From the NCBI RefSeq assembly GCF_900114255.1, contig NZ_FOSL01000025.1:1-64000 (forward strand): a stretch of 64,000 nucleotides of DNA, in the 5' to 3' direction. This stretch comes from Neomesorhizobium albiziae. Its GTDB lineage: Bacteria; Pseudomonadota; Alphaproteobacteria; Rhizobiales; Rhizobiaceae. Below are positions 36,870 to 45,293 of the stretch, in pieces. The notes beneath the pieces were generated by a model. The model searched no databases, was not told the DNA's origin, and was given only the letters and a program-made list of their open reading frames with translations. Within the stretch, counting starts at the first letter, position 1, and every line of letters begins with the position of its first letter. Made by a program: the position numbers and the translations under genes.

Positions 36870-37676
36870 TTACGCGGCAGCGGAGAGCCGGTAGCGTGCC
36901 GGCAAGACGTTGAGGGACAGGTTCGGGATGAGCTTCTGCCGCGCCGCCTCGTAAGCCTGCCAGTCCGCCACGTCAGGAAGCGATGGAATGGTGATGAGCT
37001 CGCCTTGTTCGAGGCCAGCCAGCGCCGCGTCGACCAACTCGTCCGACTTCATGACCATCTGATTCGGCAGCTGCTCGACCGAGCCGCCGGCGGCGCCCCA
37101 GAAGTTCGTGGCGGTTGCACCTGGCAAGACGGCCTGGATGCGCACATTCTTGTCGGCAAGCTCCTTGTGGAGCGACAGGCTGAGCGCTAGCACGTAGGCT
37201 TTCGTCGCGCCGTAGACCCCGTTCAGGATTTCCGGCGTTATTGCGACGATCGAGCTGATGTTGACGATCGTGCCGCCGCCGCGCGCTACGAATGCCGGAA
37301 CCATGGCGTAGGTCAAGCGGGTGAGCGCAGTCACGTTGAGCTCGATCATCTCCTCCATTTCATCGACGTCGGACTGCAGCAGCGGCGCAAGAGCGCCGAC
37401 GCCGGCATTGTTGACCAGCATGGTAATGCCGGAGTGAGTGGCGAGCAGCGTCTCGATGCGGGCGAGGTCCACCTTGTTGTTGAGGTCGGCCGCGATTGCA
37501 TTCACGGCGCGGCCTGTCACGCCGGCGATGCGCTTCGCCACCTCGTCCAGCTTCTTGTGGTTGCGCGCCACAAGGATCAGGTCATAACCGCGGCGTGCCA
37601 GCCGATCGGCATAGATCGCGCCGATTCCTGAGGAGGCACCTGTTACCACAGCGATGCCCTTGAAGCTCGTAGACAT
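36870..37676 (-). CDS. Short-chain dehydrogenase/reductase
   Basis: A 268-residue classical SDR: cofactor loop VVTGASSGIGAIYADRL, NNAG motif (MLVNNAGVG), catalytic Ser in VNISSIVA and YGATK for the Tyr-Lys pair. Such enzymes reduce carbonyls with NAD(P)H. AGGAG precedes the ATG at 37676; the open frame extends much further upstream, but only across the regulatory region. It is the first gene of an operon with an NmrA-like protein and an exported hydrolase. A 41-bp regulatory element faces it 163 bp upstream. Confidence 0.9.
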   Translation of the reverse strand: MSTSFKGIAVVTGASSGIGAIYADRLARRGYDLILVARNHKKLDEVAKRIAGVTGRAVNAIAADLNNKVDLARIETLLATHSGITMLVNNAGVGALAPLLQSDVDEMEEMIELNVTALTRLTYAMVPAFVARGGGTIVNISSIVAITPEILNGVYGATKAYVLALSLSLHKELADKNVRIQAVLPGATATNFWGAAGGSVEQLPNQMVMKSDELVDAALAGLEQGELITIPSLPDVADWQAYEAARQKLIPNLSLNVLPARYRLSAAA

Positions 37677-37839
37677 TTCTTGCTCCTGTTCGGTTGTGCG
37701 GCAGAGGCGTGAGTTCACGCGCGGTGGACCGGGATCGAATTCACCGGCCGCCAGCGAACCGCCCGCGCTCGATAGGATCATGCCCTCTGTCTGCCGGATG
37801 TGTTCGGACAGGGCACATTGATCGACTGTCAGAGGAGCC

Positions 37840-37880
37840 AAATCTATTGCACGATGGTATCGGCAATACTTTTGTCTTGG
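37840..37880 (-). promoter_or_regulatory. 41-bp regulon box, copy 1 (upstream of SDR operon)
   Basis: Oriented toward the SDR gene, 163 bp from its ATG. The 13-bp core GTATCGGCAATAC is at 37857-37869 and the conserved tail (read on the minus strand) ends CAATAGATTT at 37840. It also lies 110 bp upstream of the divergent multi-PAS kinase, which might share it. Confidence 0.65.
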
Positions 37881-37990
37881 CGGAACGGCTGACACGTATC
37901 CACCGCCCAAACCGACACCAAGGCACAATAGACGTTTACGTTGGCCCGGCGCATCCTCACGCGCGCGCAGATACACGTGAAAGGATGGCA

Positions 37991-40900
37991 ATGGAGATCG
38001 ATCCCGGCCGCGTCCTGGACTCTCTGCCGGCCATGGTGTGGACGGCGCGGCCTGATGGGCATATCGACTTCGCCAATCGACGCTGGTCCGACTACACTGG
38101 TCTCAGCGCGGACGAAGCCCACGGCTGGGAGTGGCAGGCTGCGGTAAATCCGCAGGACCTGCCCACTGTACTCGAACGCTGGCGGTCGATTCTGGCGTCC
38201 GGCGAGCCCGGCGAGATGGAGGCGCGCGTCCGACGCTTCGACGGGCAGTATCGTTGGTTTCTAGTCCAATGCAACCCGTTGCACGGCGATGCAGGACATA
38301 TCATCAAGTGGTGCGGTGTGGCGACGGACGTCGAGGACTCTCGGCGGGCTGAAGACACCCTGCGCGCGCGCGACGTAGAGGCTCGCGTGGTTCTGGACAA
38401 CATCCCGACCCTGGTCTCACTTTTGACGCCGACCGGTACGCCGGAACTGATCAATCGCCAAATCCTGGACTATACGGGAAAGACGGAAGAGGATTTGGAG
38501 AGATGGAGCGGGAGCGACCTCGTTCATCCTGATGATCGTCCGCACGCGGTCGAAAGCTTCAAGAAAGGCATCAATTCCGGCGACCCATTCGACATCGTAT
38601 ACCGTATGCGTCGATTCGATGGTGCATATCGTTGGTTCGAGGCTCGGCATCGTCCGTTGAAGGATGCCGACGGGCGTGTTGTCCGGTGGTGCGTCTCGGT
38701 CAATGACATCGACGAGCGCAAACGCGCCGAGGAGGCGTTGCGTGAAAGCGAACGTTACGCCAAGTCGATCGTGGACAGCATACCCGGCATGATCGCGGCC
38801 TTTACGCCCGATGGTGAGCTGGAATTCGTCAACCGCCAAGTTATCGAGTTCTTTGGCAAAACCTTTGAGGAGCTAAAGCGCTGGGAGACCAGCGACATGA
38901 CCCACCCTGAGGATTTGTCGCGCGCCGTCGAATACTTCACGCAATCAATCGCGTCGGGTGAACCCTTCGAGGACGAAGTCCGCGCTCGACGTTTCGATGG
39001 TGTCTACCGCTGGTTTCAGTCTCGCGGATTTCCGCTCCGGGATGCGAACGGGCGCATCGTGCGCTGGTACAACCTGCTTATCGACATTGACGAGCGCAAA
39101 CGCGCCGAAGAGGCTCTCACGGCACGCGAGCGAAACCTCAACGAGATCATCAACACGATTCCTGTGCTGGCATGGTCTGCCCGCCCAGATGGTTCCGCCG
39201 AATTCTTCAACCAGCACTATCTTCACTATGTGGGCGCCTCGATCGGCCAATCAAAGGATTGGTTACCGGCAACTGCGCTGTCCGAGTACTGGGACCTGAC
39301 AGCAGCGGTCCATCCAGCCGACGTAGACGGACTTACTGCTGCTTGGGAGGCCATTTTAGCATCCGGGCAATCGGGGGAGGCGGAGGCACGCCTCCGCCGT
39401 TTCGACGGCATATATCGATGGTTTCTAGTTCGTGCCAATCCGCTGCGCGACGAAGCTGGGAATATCATCAAATGGTACGGAGTCAGCATCGATATTGACG
39501 ACCGGAAACGCGCCGAGGAAGCGCTCCGCGAGAGCGAGCGCAATTTCAAACTCATCATCAATACCATTCCCGGACTTGTGTGGTCGGCCCGCCCGGACGG
39601 TTCAGCCGAATTCTTCAACCAGCACTATCTCGACTATGTCGGGCTCTCAGCCGATCAGGCGCAGGGCTGGGGCTGGGCGGTGACGGTTCATCCGGACGAC
39701 CTCGGCGGGCTGACTGCCACTTGGCAGGCTATCATGGCTTCGGGAAAGCCGGGAGAGGCCGAAGCTCGGCTGCGCCACCTTGATGGCGCGTATAGGTGGC
39801 TTCTATTCCGTGCCAGCCCATTGCGCGATGCATCCGGAAACATCGTCAAATGGTACGGGGTCAATACCGACATCGATGACCGCAAGCGGGCCGAAGAGGC
39901 CCTGCGCGAAAGCGAACGCAATCTCAAGGTCATGATCGACACGATTCCCGCGCTTGTGTGGGCGGCCAGTCCTGAAAGCACGACCGAATTCGTCAGCCAC
40001 CACTACCTCGATTACCTCGGGCTTCCTCCTGAACGGCCACAAGACTGGCGCTGGGCAAACTATGTACATCCCGACGACCTCGCCGGGCTGACAAGCTGGT
40101 GGCGGGCCGGCCTAGCGTCCGGAAAGCCAGGGGAAGCGGAAGCGCGGGTGCGACGGTCTGATGGCGAGTATCGGTGGCTGCTGTTACGGGTCAATCCGCT
40201 GCGGGATGAGCACGGCAACATCGTCAAATGGTACGGCGTGGACACGGATATCGACGACCGCAAACGCGCGGAGACGGACCTCGCCCGAGAGAAGCATCTG
40301 CTGGAGATGATTGCGTCCGGCAGTCCGCTTCGCGATGTTCTCGGTGCGTTGTGCGAGATGGTCGAAGAGGCTGGCCCGGGCTGCTATTGCGACGTCCACC
40401 CGATCGATTGGAGCGGACCAAGCATCGAATATAGCGTGGCGCCCTCGCTTCCTGCCAGTTACACCGATCCCATTGCTGGGCTGTCTCTTAACGGCGACGC
40501 ATTGCCCTGCGCGATAGCAGTGCGTCAGAAGGTTCAGGTTGTTGCGGAGGATATGGATACGGACCCGCGCTGGCGTCACTCCTCTGTTCGAACCCACGTT
40601 CTGGAACACGGACTGAGATCGGTCTGGAGCACGCCAATTTATGCAAAGGATGGACGCGTCCTTGGCACCCTTTGCCTCTATCAGCGTCAGCCTGCGAGCC
40701 CGTCGCCGCAGCATCAAAGTCTCATCGCGCATGCGGCGCACCTTGCGAGCATCGCCATCGAACGTTCGCGGACTGAAGCAGCGCTTAGGCGTAGTGAAAC
40801 GATGCTTGCTGAGGGCCAACAGCTCAGTTCGACCGGCAGTTTCTCTTGGCGTGTAGACACCGACGAGGTCGCCTTTTCGGAAGAACTCTGTCGTATCTTC

Positions 40901-41962
40901 GAGTTTGACTCGAATGCGGTCGTAACCCTTGAGCAGGTTCTTGCGCGCGTCCACCCCGAAGACGTTCCGCTCCTGTCCGAGCAGATGGCTCGGGTTCGGG
41001 CGGGCCACGGCTATCTTGGTTACGAGATCCGGCTGCGAATGCCAGATGACCGGGTGAAATACCTGCGCACATTCGGTCGTGTGGTCCGTCACCAGGATGG
41101 CCGGGTCGAATGCCTCGCTGCGGTCCAGGATGTGACAGAGCGTCGAGTCGCGGACGAGGCACTCAACAAGGCCCGTTCCGAACTCGCACATGTTGCCAGG
41201 GTCACGAGCCTCGGAGCGTTGACCGCCTCGATCGCGCACGAAGTCAACCAGCCGTTATCGGGTATCATCACCAATGCCAGCACGTGCTTGCGCATGCTGG
41301 CCGCCAATCCGCCCAACATTGATGTCGCGCAGGAAACCGCACGTCGCACCATCCGCGACGGGAATCGTGCGGCCGACGTGATCGCGCGCTTACGCGCTCT
41401 CTTCAGTAAGAGGACACCCAGGATCGAGCCGATCGACCTGAATGAAGCGGCGCGAGAGGTAATTGCCCTCTTCTGGGGCGACCTGCAGAGAAGCCGAGTG
41501 GTTCTGCACACCGAACTCGCCGACGGGCTTCCGCTGGTCGGCGGCGATCGAATCCAACTCCAACAAGTGATCATAAACCTACTCCGCAATGGTGCGGATG
41601 CGATGAGCGGCGTCAACAATCGCCCGAGACGGTTGCTGATCAGCACTGACCTAGATGAAGATCATCAGATACGCCTCAGCATACAAGACACCGGCATCGG
41701 TTTCGGGCCTGACGGCATAGAGCGACTTTTTGAAGCGTTCTACACAACGAAAAATGACGGCATGGGGATAGGGCTGTCTGTAAGCCGCTCCATAATCGAG
41801 CAACATCACGGCCGACTGTGGGCTGTCGCCAATGATGGCTCGGGAGCCACATTCTCCTTTTCCATTCCCGAATACATCAGGGAGGAGAATCCTCTCCACG
41901 AGACTGGAATCCTTGGGGAACTGGTCGAGAGCAAATCCGAGAATTCAGCGGGGATTTCATGA
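37991..41962 (+). CDS. Multi-PAS histidine kinase
   Basis: A 1323-residue, apparently soluble sensor kinase. Six tandem PAS/PAC units occupy about residues 8-755, each ending in a near-identical linker such as YGVNTDIDDRKRAEEALRES; the YRW markers recur at about 85, 212, 337, 473, 599 and 725. A GAF domain (about 765-925) and a seventh PAS (935-1050) follow, then HisKA with the phospho-His in SIAHEVNQPLSG (His1083) and an ATPase domain (N-box INLLRNGADAM, G1 DTGIGFG). The ATG at 37991 is chosen for its AAAGGA site. It overlaps the response-regulator start by four bases. PAS expansion suggests small-molecule or redox sensing. Confidence 0.9.
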   Translation: MEIDPGRVLDSLPAMVWTARPDGHIDFANRRWSDYTGLSADEAHGWEWQAAVNPQDLPTVLERWRSILASGEPGEMEARVRRFDGQYRWFLVQCNPLHGDAGHIIKWCGVATDVEDSRRAEDTLRARDVEARVVLDNIPTLVSLLTPTGTPELINRQILDYTGKTEEDLERWSGSDLVHPDDRPHAVESFKKGINSGDPFDIVYRMRRFDGAYRWFEARHRPLKDADGRVVRWCVSVNDIDERKRAEEALRESERYAKSIVDSIPGMIAAFTPDGELEFVNRQVIEFFGKTFEELKRWETSDMTHPEDLSRAVEYFTQSIASGEPFEDEVRARRFDGVYRWFQSRGFPLRDANGRIVRWYNLLIDIDERKRAEEALTARERNLNEIINTIPVLAWSARPDGSAEFFNQHYLHYVGASIGQSKDWLPATALSEYWDLTAAVHPADVDGLTAAWEAILASGQSGEAEARLRRFDGIYRWFLVRANPLRDEAGNIIKWYGVSIDIDDRKRAEEALRESERNFKLIINTIPGLVWSARPDGSAEFFNQHYLDYVGLSADQAQGWGWAVTVHPDDLGGLTATWQAIMASGKPGEAEARLRHLDGAYRWLLFRASPLRDASGNIVKWYGVNTDIDDRKRAEEALRESERNLKVMIDTIPALVWAASPESTTEFVSHHYLDYLGLPPERPQDWRWANYVHPDDLAGLTSWWRAGLASGKPGEAEARVRRSDGEYRWLLLRVNPLRDEHGNIVKWYGVDTDIDDRKRAETDLAREKHLLEMIASGSPLRDVLGALCEMVEEAGPGCYCDVHPIDWSGPSIEYSVAPSLPASYTDPIAGLSLNGDALPCAIAVRQKVQVVAEDMDTDPRWRHSSVRTHVLEHGLRSVWSTPIYAKDGRVLGTLCLYQRQPASPSPQHQSLIAHAAHLASIAIERSRTEAALRRSETMLAEGQQLSSTGSFSWRVDTDEVAFSEELCRIFEFDSNAVVTLEQVLARVHPEDVPLLSEQMARVRAGHGYLGYEIRLRMPDDRVKYLRTFGRVVRHQDGRVECLAAVQDVTERRVADEALNKARSELAHVARVTSLGALTASIAHEVNQPLSGIITNASTCLRMLAANPPNIDVAQETARRTIRDGNRAADVIARLRALFSKRTPRIEPIDLNEAAREVIALFWGDLQRSRVVLHTELADGLPLVGGDRIQLQQVIINLLRNGADAMSGVNNRPRRLLISTDLDEDHQIRLSIQDTGIGFGPDGIERLFEAFYTTKNDGMGIGLSVSRSIIEQHHGRLWAVANDGSGATFSFSIPEYIREENPLHETGILGELVESKSENSAGIS
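38000..40270 (+). repeat. Six tandem ~378-bp PAS-coding repeats
   Basis: The coding sequence repeats with a spacing of about 376-408 bp. Units 4, 5 and 6 are the most alike (shared words such as ATGGTACGG and GACCGCAA, and the protein linker DDRKRAEEALRESERN). This points to recent internal duplication, so copy number may vary between strains. Confidence 0.75.
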
Positions 41963-42333
41963 ATGTTACAGTTCCACTCGTGTCGGTGGTCGATGACGAC
42001 GAGTCCGTACGCGAGTCGTTACCCGACCTGCTCAGGGCTTTCGGCTTCAGCGCCAAGGCTTTCGCGTCGGCGGAGGAGTTTCTGGCGTCCGATATTGTCG
42101 GTAGGACCAGATGCCTGATCCTCGACGTTTCCATGCCGGGCATGACAGGACCCGATCTGCAGCGGGAACTCGAGCGTCGGGGCCTTCCGATTCCGATCGT
42201 CTTCATCACTGCGCACCGAGACGACACCGTGCGGCCGCGCTTGCTCGCGCAGGGCGCGGTGGAGTGCCTGTTCAAGCCGTTCAGCGAAGCGGCCCTTCAG
42301 GAGGCGATCAACATAGCGCTCAGTGAGCCCTAG
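41959..42333 (+). CDS. Single-domain response regulator
   Basis: A 124-residue receiver with no output domain: acidic pocket VVDDDESVRE, phospho-acceptor Asp in LILDVSMPG, Thr-like switch in VFITAHRDD and Lys in LFKPF. It resembles the receiver half of FixJ-type regulators. Its ATG overlaps the stop of the multi-PAS kinase (ATGA), so it is very probably the kinase's direct partner, acting either as a phosphate sink or by protein contact. Confidence 0.88.
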   Translation: MNVTVPLVSVVDDDESVRESLPDLLRAFGFSAKAFASAEEFLASDIVGRTRCLILDVSMPGMTGPDLQRELERRGLPIPIVFITAHRDDTVRPRLLAQGAVECLFKPFSEAALQEAINIALSEP

Positions 42334-42374
42334 GCGTCATGCCACTTTGTGGCCATCACATGGAGATAGGAGCA

Positions 42375-43043
42375 ATGACTACGGATCTGGCGACTGCCCA
42401 AGGCGATGAAGCGAGGTCGGCATCCATGTCGGACGAAACACCCGTCGTTTTCGTCGTCGACGATGATGTTTCCGTGCGCGAGTCCCTCGAATTGCTGATC
42501 AGTACCGCAGGCTGGCAGCCGAAAACGTTCGAGTCAGCCCAGGAATTCCTCTTGTGTCCGCGAGCGCTGGTTCCGAACTGCCTGATCCTCGACGTCAATC
42601 TTCCGGATCTTAGCGGACTCGATCTGCAGCGATTCATCTCCGTCGAGCGCACTGATATGCCGATCATCTTCGTCACGGGCTACGGCGACGTGCCGATGAC
42701 GGTGAAGGCGATGAAGGCCGGCGCCGTCGAGTTCCTGACGAAGCCCTTCAGTGACGAGGTACTGCTGACCGCCATCGAGCAGGCGCTGGAGCGTAGCAAG
42801 AATTTGCTTGCTCTAGACTCTGAAATCCATGCGCTGCGAGATCGCTACGCATTACTCAGCCGTCGGGAGCACGAAGTGATGGCGCTGGTGGTCTCCGGTC
42901 TACTGAACAAGCAGGTCGGCTTCGAACTCGGTATAAGCGAGATCACCGTGAAGGCACACCGCGGTCAGGTGATGCGTAAGATGAAGGCTGGCTCTCTGCC
43001 GGACCTAGTCAACATGGCGGCAAAGCTCGGCATCGCGCACTAG
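42375..43043 (+). CDS. FixJ/NarL-family response regulator
   Basis: A 222-residue regulator with a receiver (about 25-140; VVDDDVSVRESLELL, LILDVNLPD, FLTKPF) and a LuxR-type helix-turn-helix (about 160-220; LSRREHEVMALVVSGLLNKQ then ISEITVKAHRGQVMRKM). The ATG at 42375 follows GGAGA at eight bases; earlier in-frame ATGs exist. It is the third gene of the kinase operon and the only DNA-binding protein within the stretch bearing the nine 41-bp boxes, so it is the best local candidate to bind them. TodT/StyR-type regulators of the same family act downstream of PAS-rich kinases. Confidence 0.88.
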   Translation: MTTDLATAQGDEARSASMSDETPVVFVVDDDVSVRESLELLISTAGWQPKTFESAQEFLLCPRALVPNCLILDVNLPDLSGLDLQRFISVERTDMPIIFVTGYGDVPMTVKAMKAGAVEFLTKPFSDEVLLTAIEQALERSKNLLALDSEIHALRDRYALLSRREHEVMALVVSGLLNKQVGFELGISEITVKAHRGQVMRKMKAGSLPDLVNMAAKLGIAH

Positions 43044-43193
43044 CTCGGGGTGCGGCGGGTCTAGCTCATCCAATAGCCGGCTTCCGACGGACAGCAGATC
43101 TGGAATTTGAGCGCTTCGGCCGACAAAGCGCCGTTCTCAGCTAACCGACTCCAAAGCATCGGCATTATCCTCGCAACAGATTGGTCGCGCAAT

Positions 43194-43234
43194 CCGATGC
43201 TAAAGTATCGGAGACACCATCGTACAATAGATTC
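43194..43234 (+). promoter_or_regulatory. 41-bp regulon box, copy 2 (upstream of 43309)
   Basis: Core GTATCGGAGACAC at 43205-43217, left half-site CCGATGC at 43194-43200, tail ending CAATAGATTC. It points rightward; the first possible start is the small frame at 43309, 74 bp away. Confidence 0.6.
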
Positions 43235-43308
43235 GTATCGGCTCCTGAATAAAATCTGTGCATGACCTCCGATCATGCAGTCGTGGCTCGATAGAAAGGA
43301 TTCGCGTC

Positions 43309-43482
43309 ATGAAACTATTCTCAACCCTTCCGCCACTTCTTTCAGCGCTTCGTGAACTTGTTGCGCCCCGATATCGGCCGGAGCTCCACTACATGCGGGG
43401 TCCCGGACCGGCCTACGCGCGCAGCGCGGTCATGCTGAATACGAGACGCACGTTGCCGAGACCGCGTGCCGAACGTCAATGA
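43309..43482 (+). CDS. Small hypothetical protein
   Basis: A 57-residue basic peptide (MKLFSTLPPLLSALRELVAP...) of unknown function. AAAGGA lies eight bases before the ATG and a 41-bp regulon box is 74 bp upstream, which argues that this start is really used. It contains no recognised domain or signal peptide. Its stop overlaps, as ATGA, a frame that continues into the next gene, though that gene has its own better start at 43608. It might be a leader peptide or a true small stress protein. Confidence 0.4.
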   Translation: MKLFSTLPPLLSALRELVAPRYRPELHYMRGPGPAYARSAVMLNTRRTLPRPRAERQ

Positions 43483-43607
43483 CAACGCAGTGCTTCGGCG
43501 AAGCGATGGGCACCCCAGAGCGTGCCATTCGCAGCCGTAAATTAACACGCGCGCATCGGCGTTCGCCGATCGCCGGAGAGCGCCGGTGCCAGTGCAGGAG
43601 TTTTGAC

Positions 43608-44051
43608 ATGAAACCGAAGCACGCAGTCGACTGCAACTTTGACCCGCTCGGCCGCTGCCATACCAAATGCGTCGATGGTAGCAGGCTCGCGCGCAGCAAG
43701 GCCTTCGCGGGCATAAAGCTGCTGGCCATGGGTATTGCCTTTTTGGTGGGCGCACATGTGTTCCTGATAACACCGAAGGCGCGAGCGCATGACGCATTGC
43801 CAACCGCGGCGCAGCCGCAGGGATGGTCTTATCCCTTCTCCTGTTGCTCCGGCTACGATTGCAGGGAAGTCGCAGACAACGCCATCGGAGAGCGCCCGGA
43901 AGGCTACGTCATCGAGGGTACGGGTGAAGTAATTACCTATGCGGACAGCCGGATCAAGAACAGTCCCGATGGCGTGTTTCATTGGTGTTCGGTGGCCGGA
44001 GCGAATGACGGGCACACCGTCTGCCTGTTTGTACCGCCGCGAGGGTTCTGA
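43608..44051 (+). CDS. Conserved rhizobial periplasmic protein, Cys-rich
   Basis: A 147-residue protein with a basic Cys-containing N-terminus, one membrane segment (about 37-57, IKLLAMGIAFLVGAHVFLI) and a periplasmic domain with conserved features FSCCSGYDCREVAD, EVITYADSRIKNSPDG and FHWCSVAGANDGHTVCLFVP. The four or five exported Cys suggest disulfides. Proteins of this type are common in rhizobia and have no known role. AGGAG seven bases before 43608 sets the start; an earlier in-frame ATG at 43479 would add an unlikely leader. Confidence 0.7.
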   Translation: MKPKHAVDCNFDPLGRCHTKCVDGSRLARSKAFAGIKLLAMGIAFLVGAHVFLITPKARAHDALPTAAQPQGWSYPFSCCSGYDCREVADNAIGERPEGYVIEGTGEVITYADSRIKNSPDGVFHWCSVAGANDGHTVCLFVPPRGF

Positions 44052-44103
44052 TTCTCACAACAGTTCACCCGCACGCCATGTTGCTGTCTCCCGGATCGCG
44101 TCC

Positions 44104-44631
44104 ATGATGAAACCTGCAAATGACGGCCCCAACGTGCGGCTGGCACTCAAAAGCGACAGCACCGATGAGGCATCCAGCGTGTTGGCCTGCCTGGCCGAGA
44201 TTGAGGTTCTGATCAAAGGCACCTGGGCGCCCAACATCCGTTTCGATCTGCACGCGAGCCCGGACCTGCCAATCGTGACATACAGTCGTGCAGATCTGCA
44301 AAGTTCCATTATGAACCTGCTGTTCAATGCGCGCGACGCAATGCCGAAGGGCGGCGTGATCTCACTCACCGCTGCTCTTTTTTATGAGGGGCAGGCCGCG
44401 CCGAATGTTGAGCTAGGTGTAGCAGACAACGGCGTCGGCATGACCAGGGATACGCTGCTCCGTGCCACCGATCCTTTTTTCACCACAAAGACGACCGGAT
44501 TAGGCGGCCATGGCTTGCCAATGGTGATGAGCTTCGTCCATGGGGCAGGAGGACGCCTTTACATCGAAAGCCAACAGGGCGTCGGCACGACCGTGACCTT
44601 GCGATTGCCCATTTCCGAGTCGGAGGCTTAG
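44104..44631 (+). CDS. Histidine-kinase-like ATPase domain protein
   Basis: A 175-residue protein that is almost only a HATPase_c domain: N-box SIMNLLFNARDAMPKGG, G1 ADNGVGM, F-box PFFTTKTTGLGGHGL and G2-like GVGTTVTLRLP. It has no HisKA/dimerisation helix or phospho-His. It may be the end of a kinase that lost its front, or a stand-alone ATPase. The kinase at 45294 has the same ATPase type with an intact front, so duplication followed by truncation is plausible. A second ATG is one codon downstream. Confidence 0.6.
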   Translation: MMKPANDGPNVRLALKSDSTDEASSVLACLAEIEVLIKGTWAPNIRFDLHASPDLPIVTYSRADLQSSIMNLLFNARDAMPKGGVISLTAALFYEGQAAPNVELGVADNGVGMTRDTLLRATDPFFTTKTTGLGGHGLPMVMSFVHGAGGRLYIESQQGVGTTVTLRLPISESEA

Positions 44632-45089
44632 CACTGGCCGGCTTCGCTGCAGCTGCCGAAAGCCGATAGCGCTCCAAGTGCCTATCTGTTCGGTATTTGG
44701 CCGGGGCATCCGTCCATCAGTATCTCCTCGCGATGAATCTGCCCGGACAGGTCTTCTTGACCATGATGCGGCGGGTGAAGCACCGCGTTGCCCGACTTGA
44801 CAAGCGTGGCTACTGGCTCCGGGAAGGACTGTACGACCATTGGCTGTTAGCCCATCTAGAGCCAATGGATTGATGTCGCGGACGACTCCGAACCGACCGC
44901 TTGAAATCTGAGTAGTCGGGCGACGAGTGACTAGTCTAGTCGTGCGCGATACGGGAATCGAACCCGTACGAGGCCTTTCGCCACACCCGATGGAAACACT
45001 CTACTATGAGTGCTTCGGCGTCGGATCCGTCTTCCAATGTTGCGGCAATCGCGCGATCCAAACGCTAACCGAAATCTGCCGTTACACAA
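44632..45089. other. Intergenic region containing a tRNA fragment
   Basis: About 460 bp without a convincing gene; a 46-codon frame at 44733-44873 lacks a ribosome site. The right half contains a tRNA 3'-end fragment at 44941-44975 and leads into a 41-bp box. Confidence 0.45.
44941..44975 (-). repeat. tRNA 3'-end fragment, possible attachment site
   Basis: Read on the minus strand: T-arm stem ACGGG / CCCGT around the canonical loop TTCGATT, then ATCGCGC and A, the 3' acceptor half and discriminator of a tRNA. No anticodon or D-arm can be found in the adjoining 80 bp. Probably a leftover integration site. It is unlike the fragment at 17651-17680. Confidence 0.45.
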
Positions 45090-45130
45090 CCGATGCAAAA
45101 GTATCGAGGATACCATCGTCCAATAGATTT
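45090..45130 (+). promoter_or_regulatory. 41-bp regulon box, copy 3 (upstream of kinase 45294)
   Basis: Left half-site CCGATGC (45090-45096), AAAA, core GTATCGAGGATAC (45101-45113), tail ending CAATAGATTT. It points to the kinase gene 163 bp downstream. Confidence 0.65.
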
Positions 45131-45293
45131 GCCTGCTCCTTTGACCAATTCTGTTCATCCAGCGGATATAAGAAGCGGACAGGAAATCGCGTCAGGCACT
45201 CGGTCAGATCGACGGTCAGTGGCTTCGCCTTCTCCGTCAGCCCTGCGAACGTTTCCGGAAATGTTCTTCCGGCGACTCAGATGGAGAGAGGAC

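Noticed and set aside
44733-44873. A 46-codon plus-strand frame (MNLPGQVFLTMMRR...)
   Set aside because: No ribosome site, no homology I recognise, and it lies in a region with a tRNA remnant.
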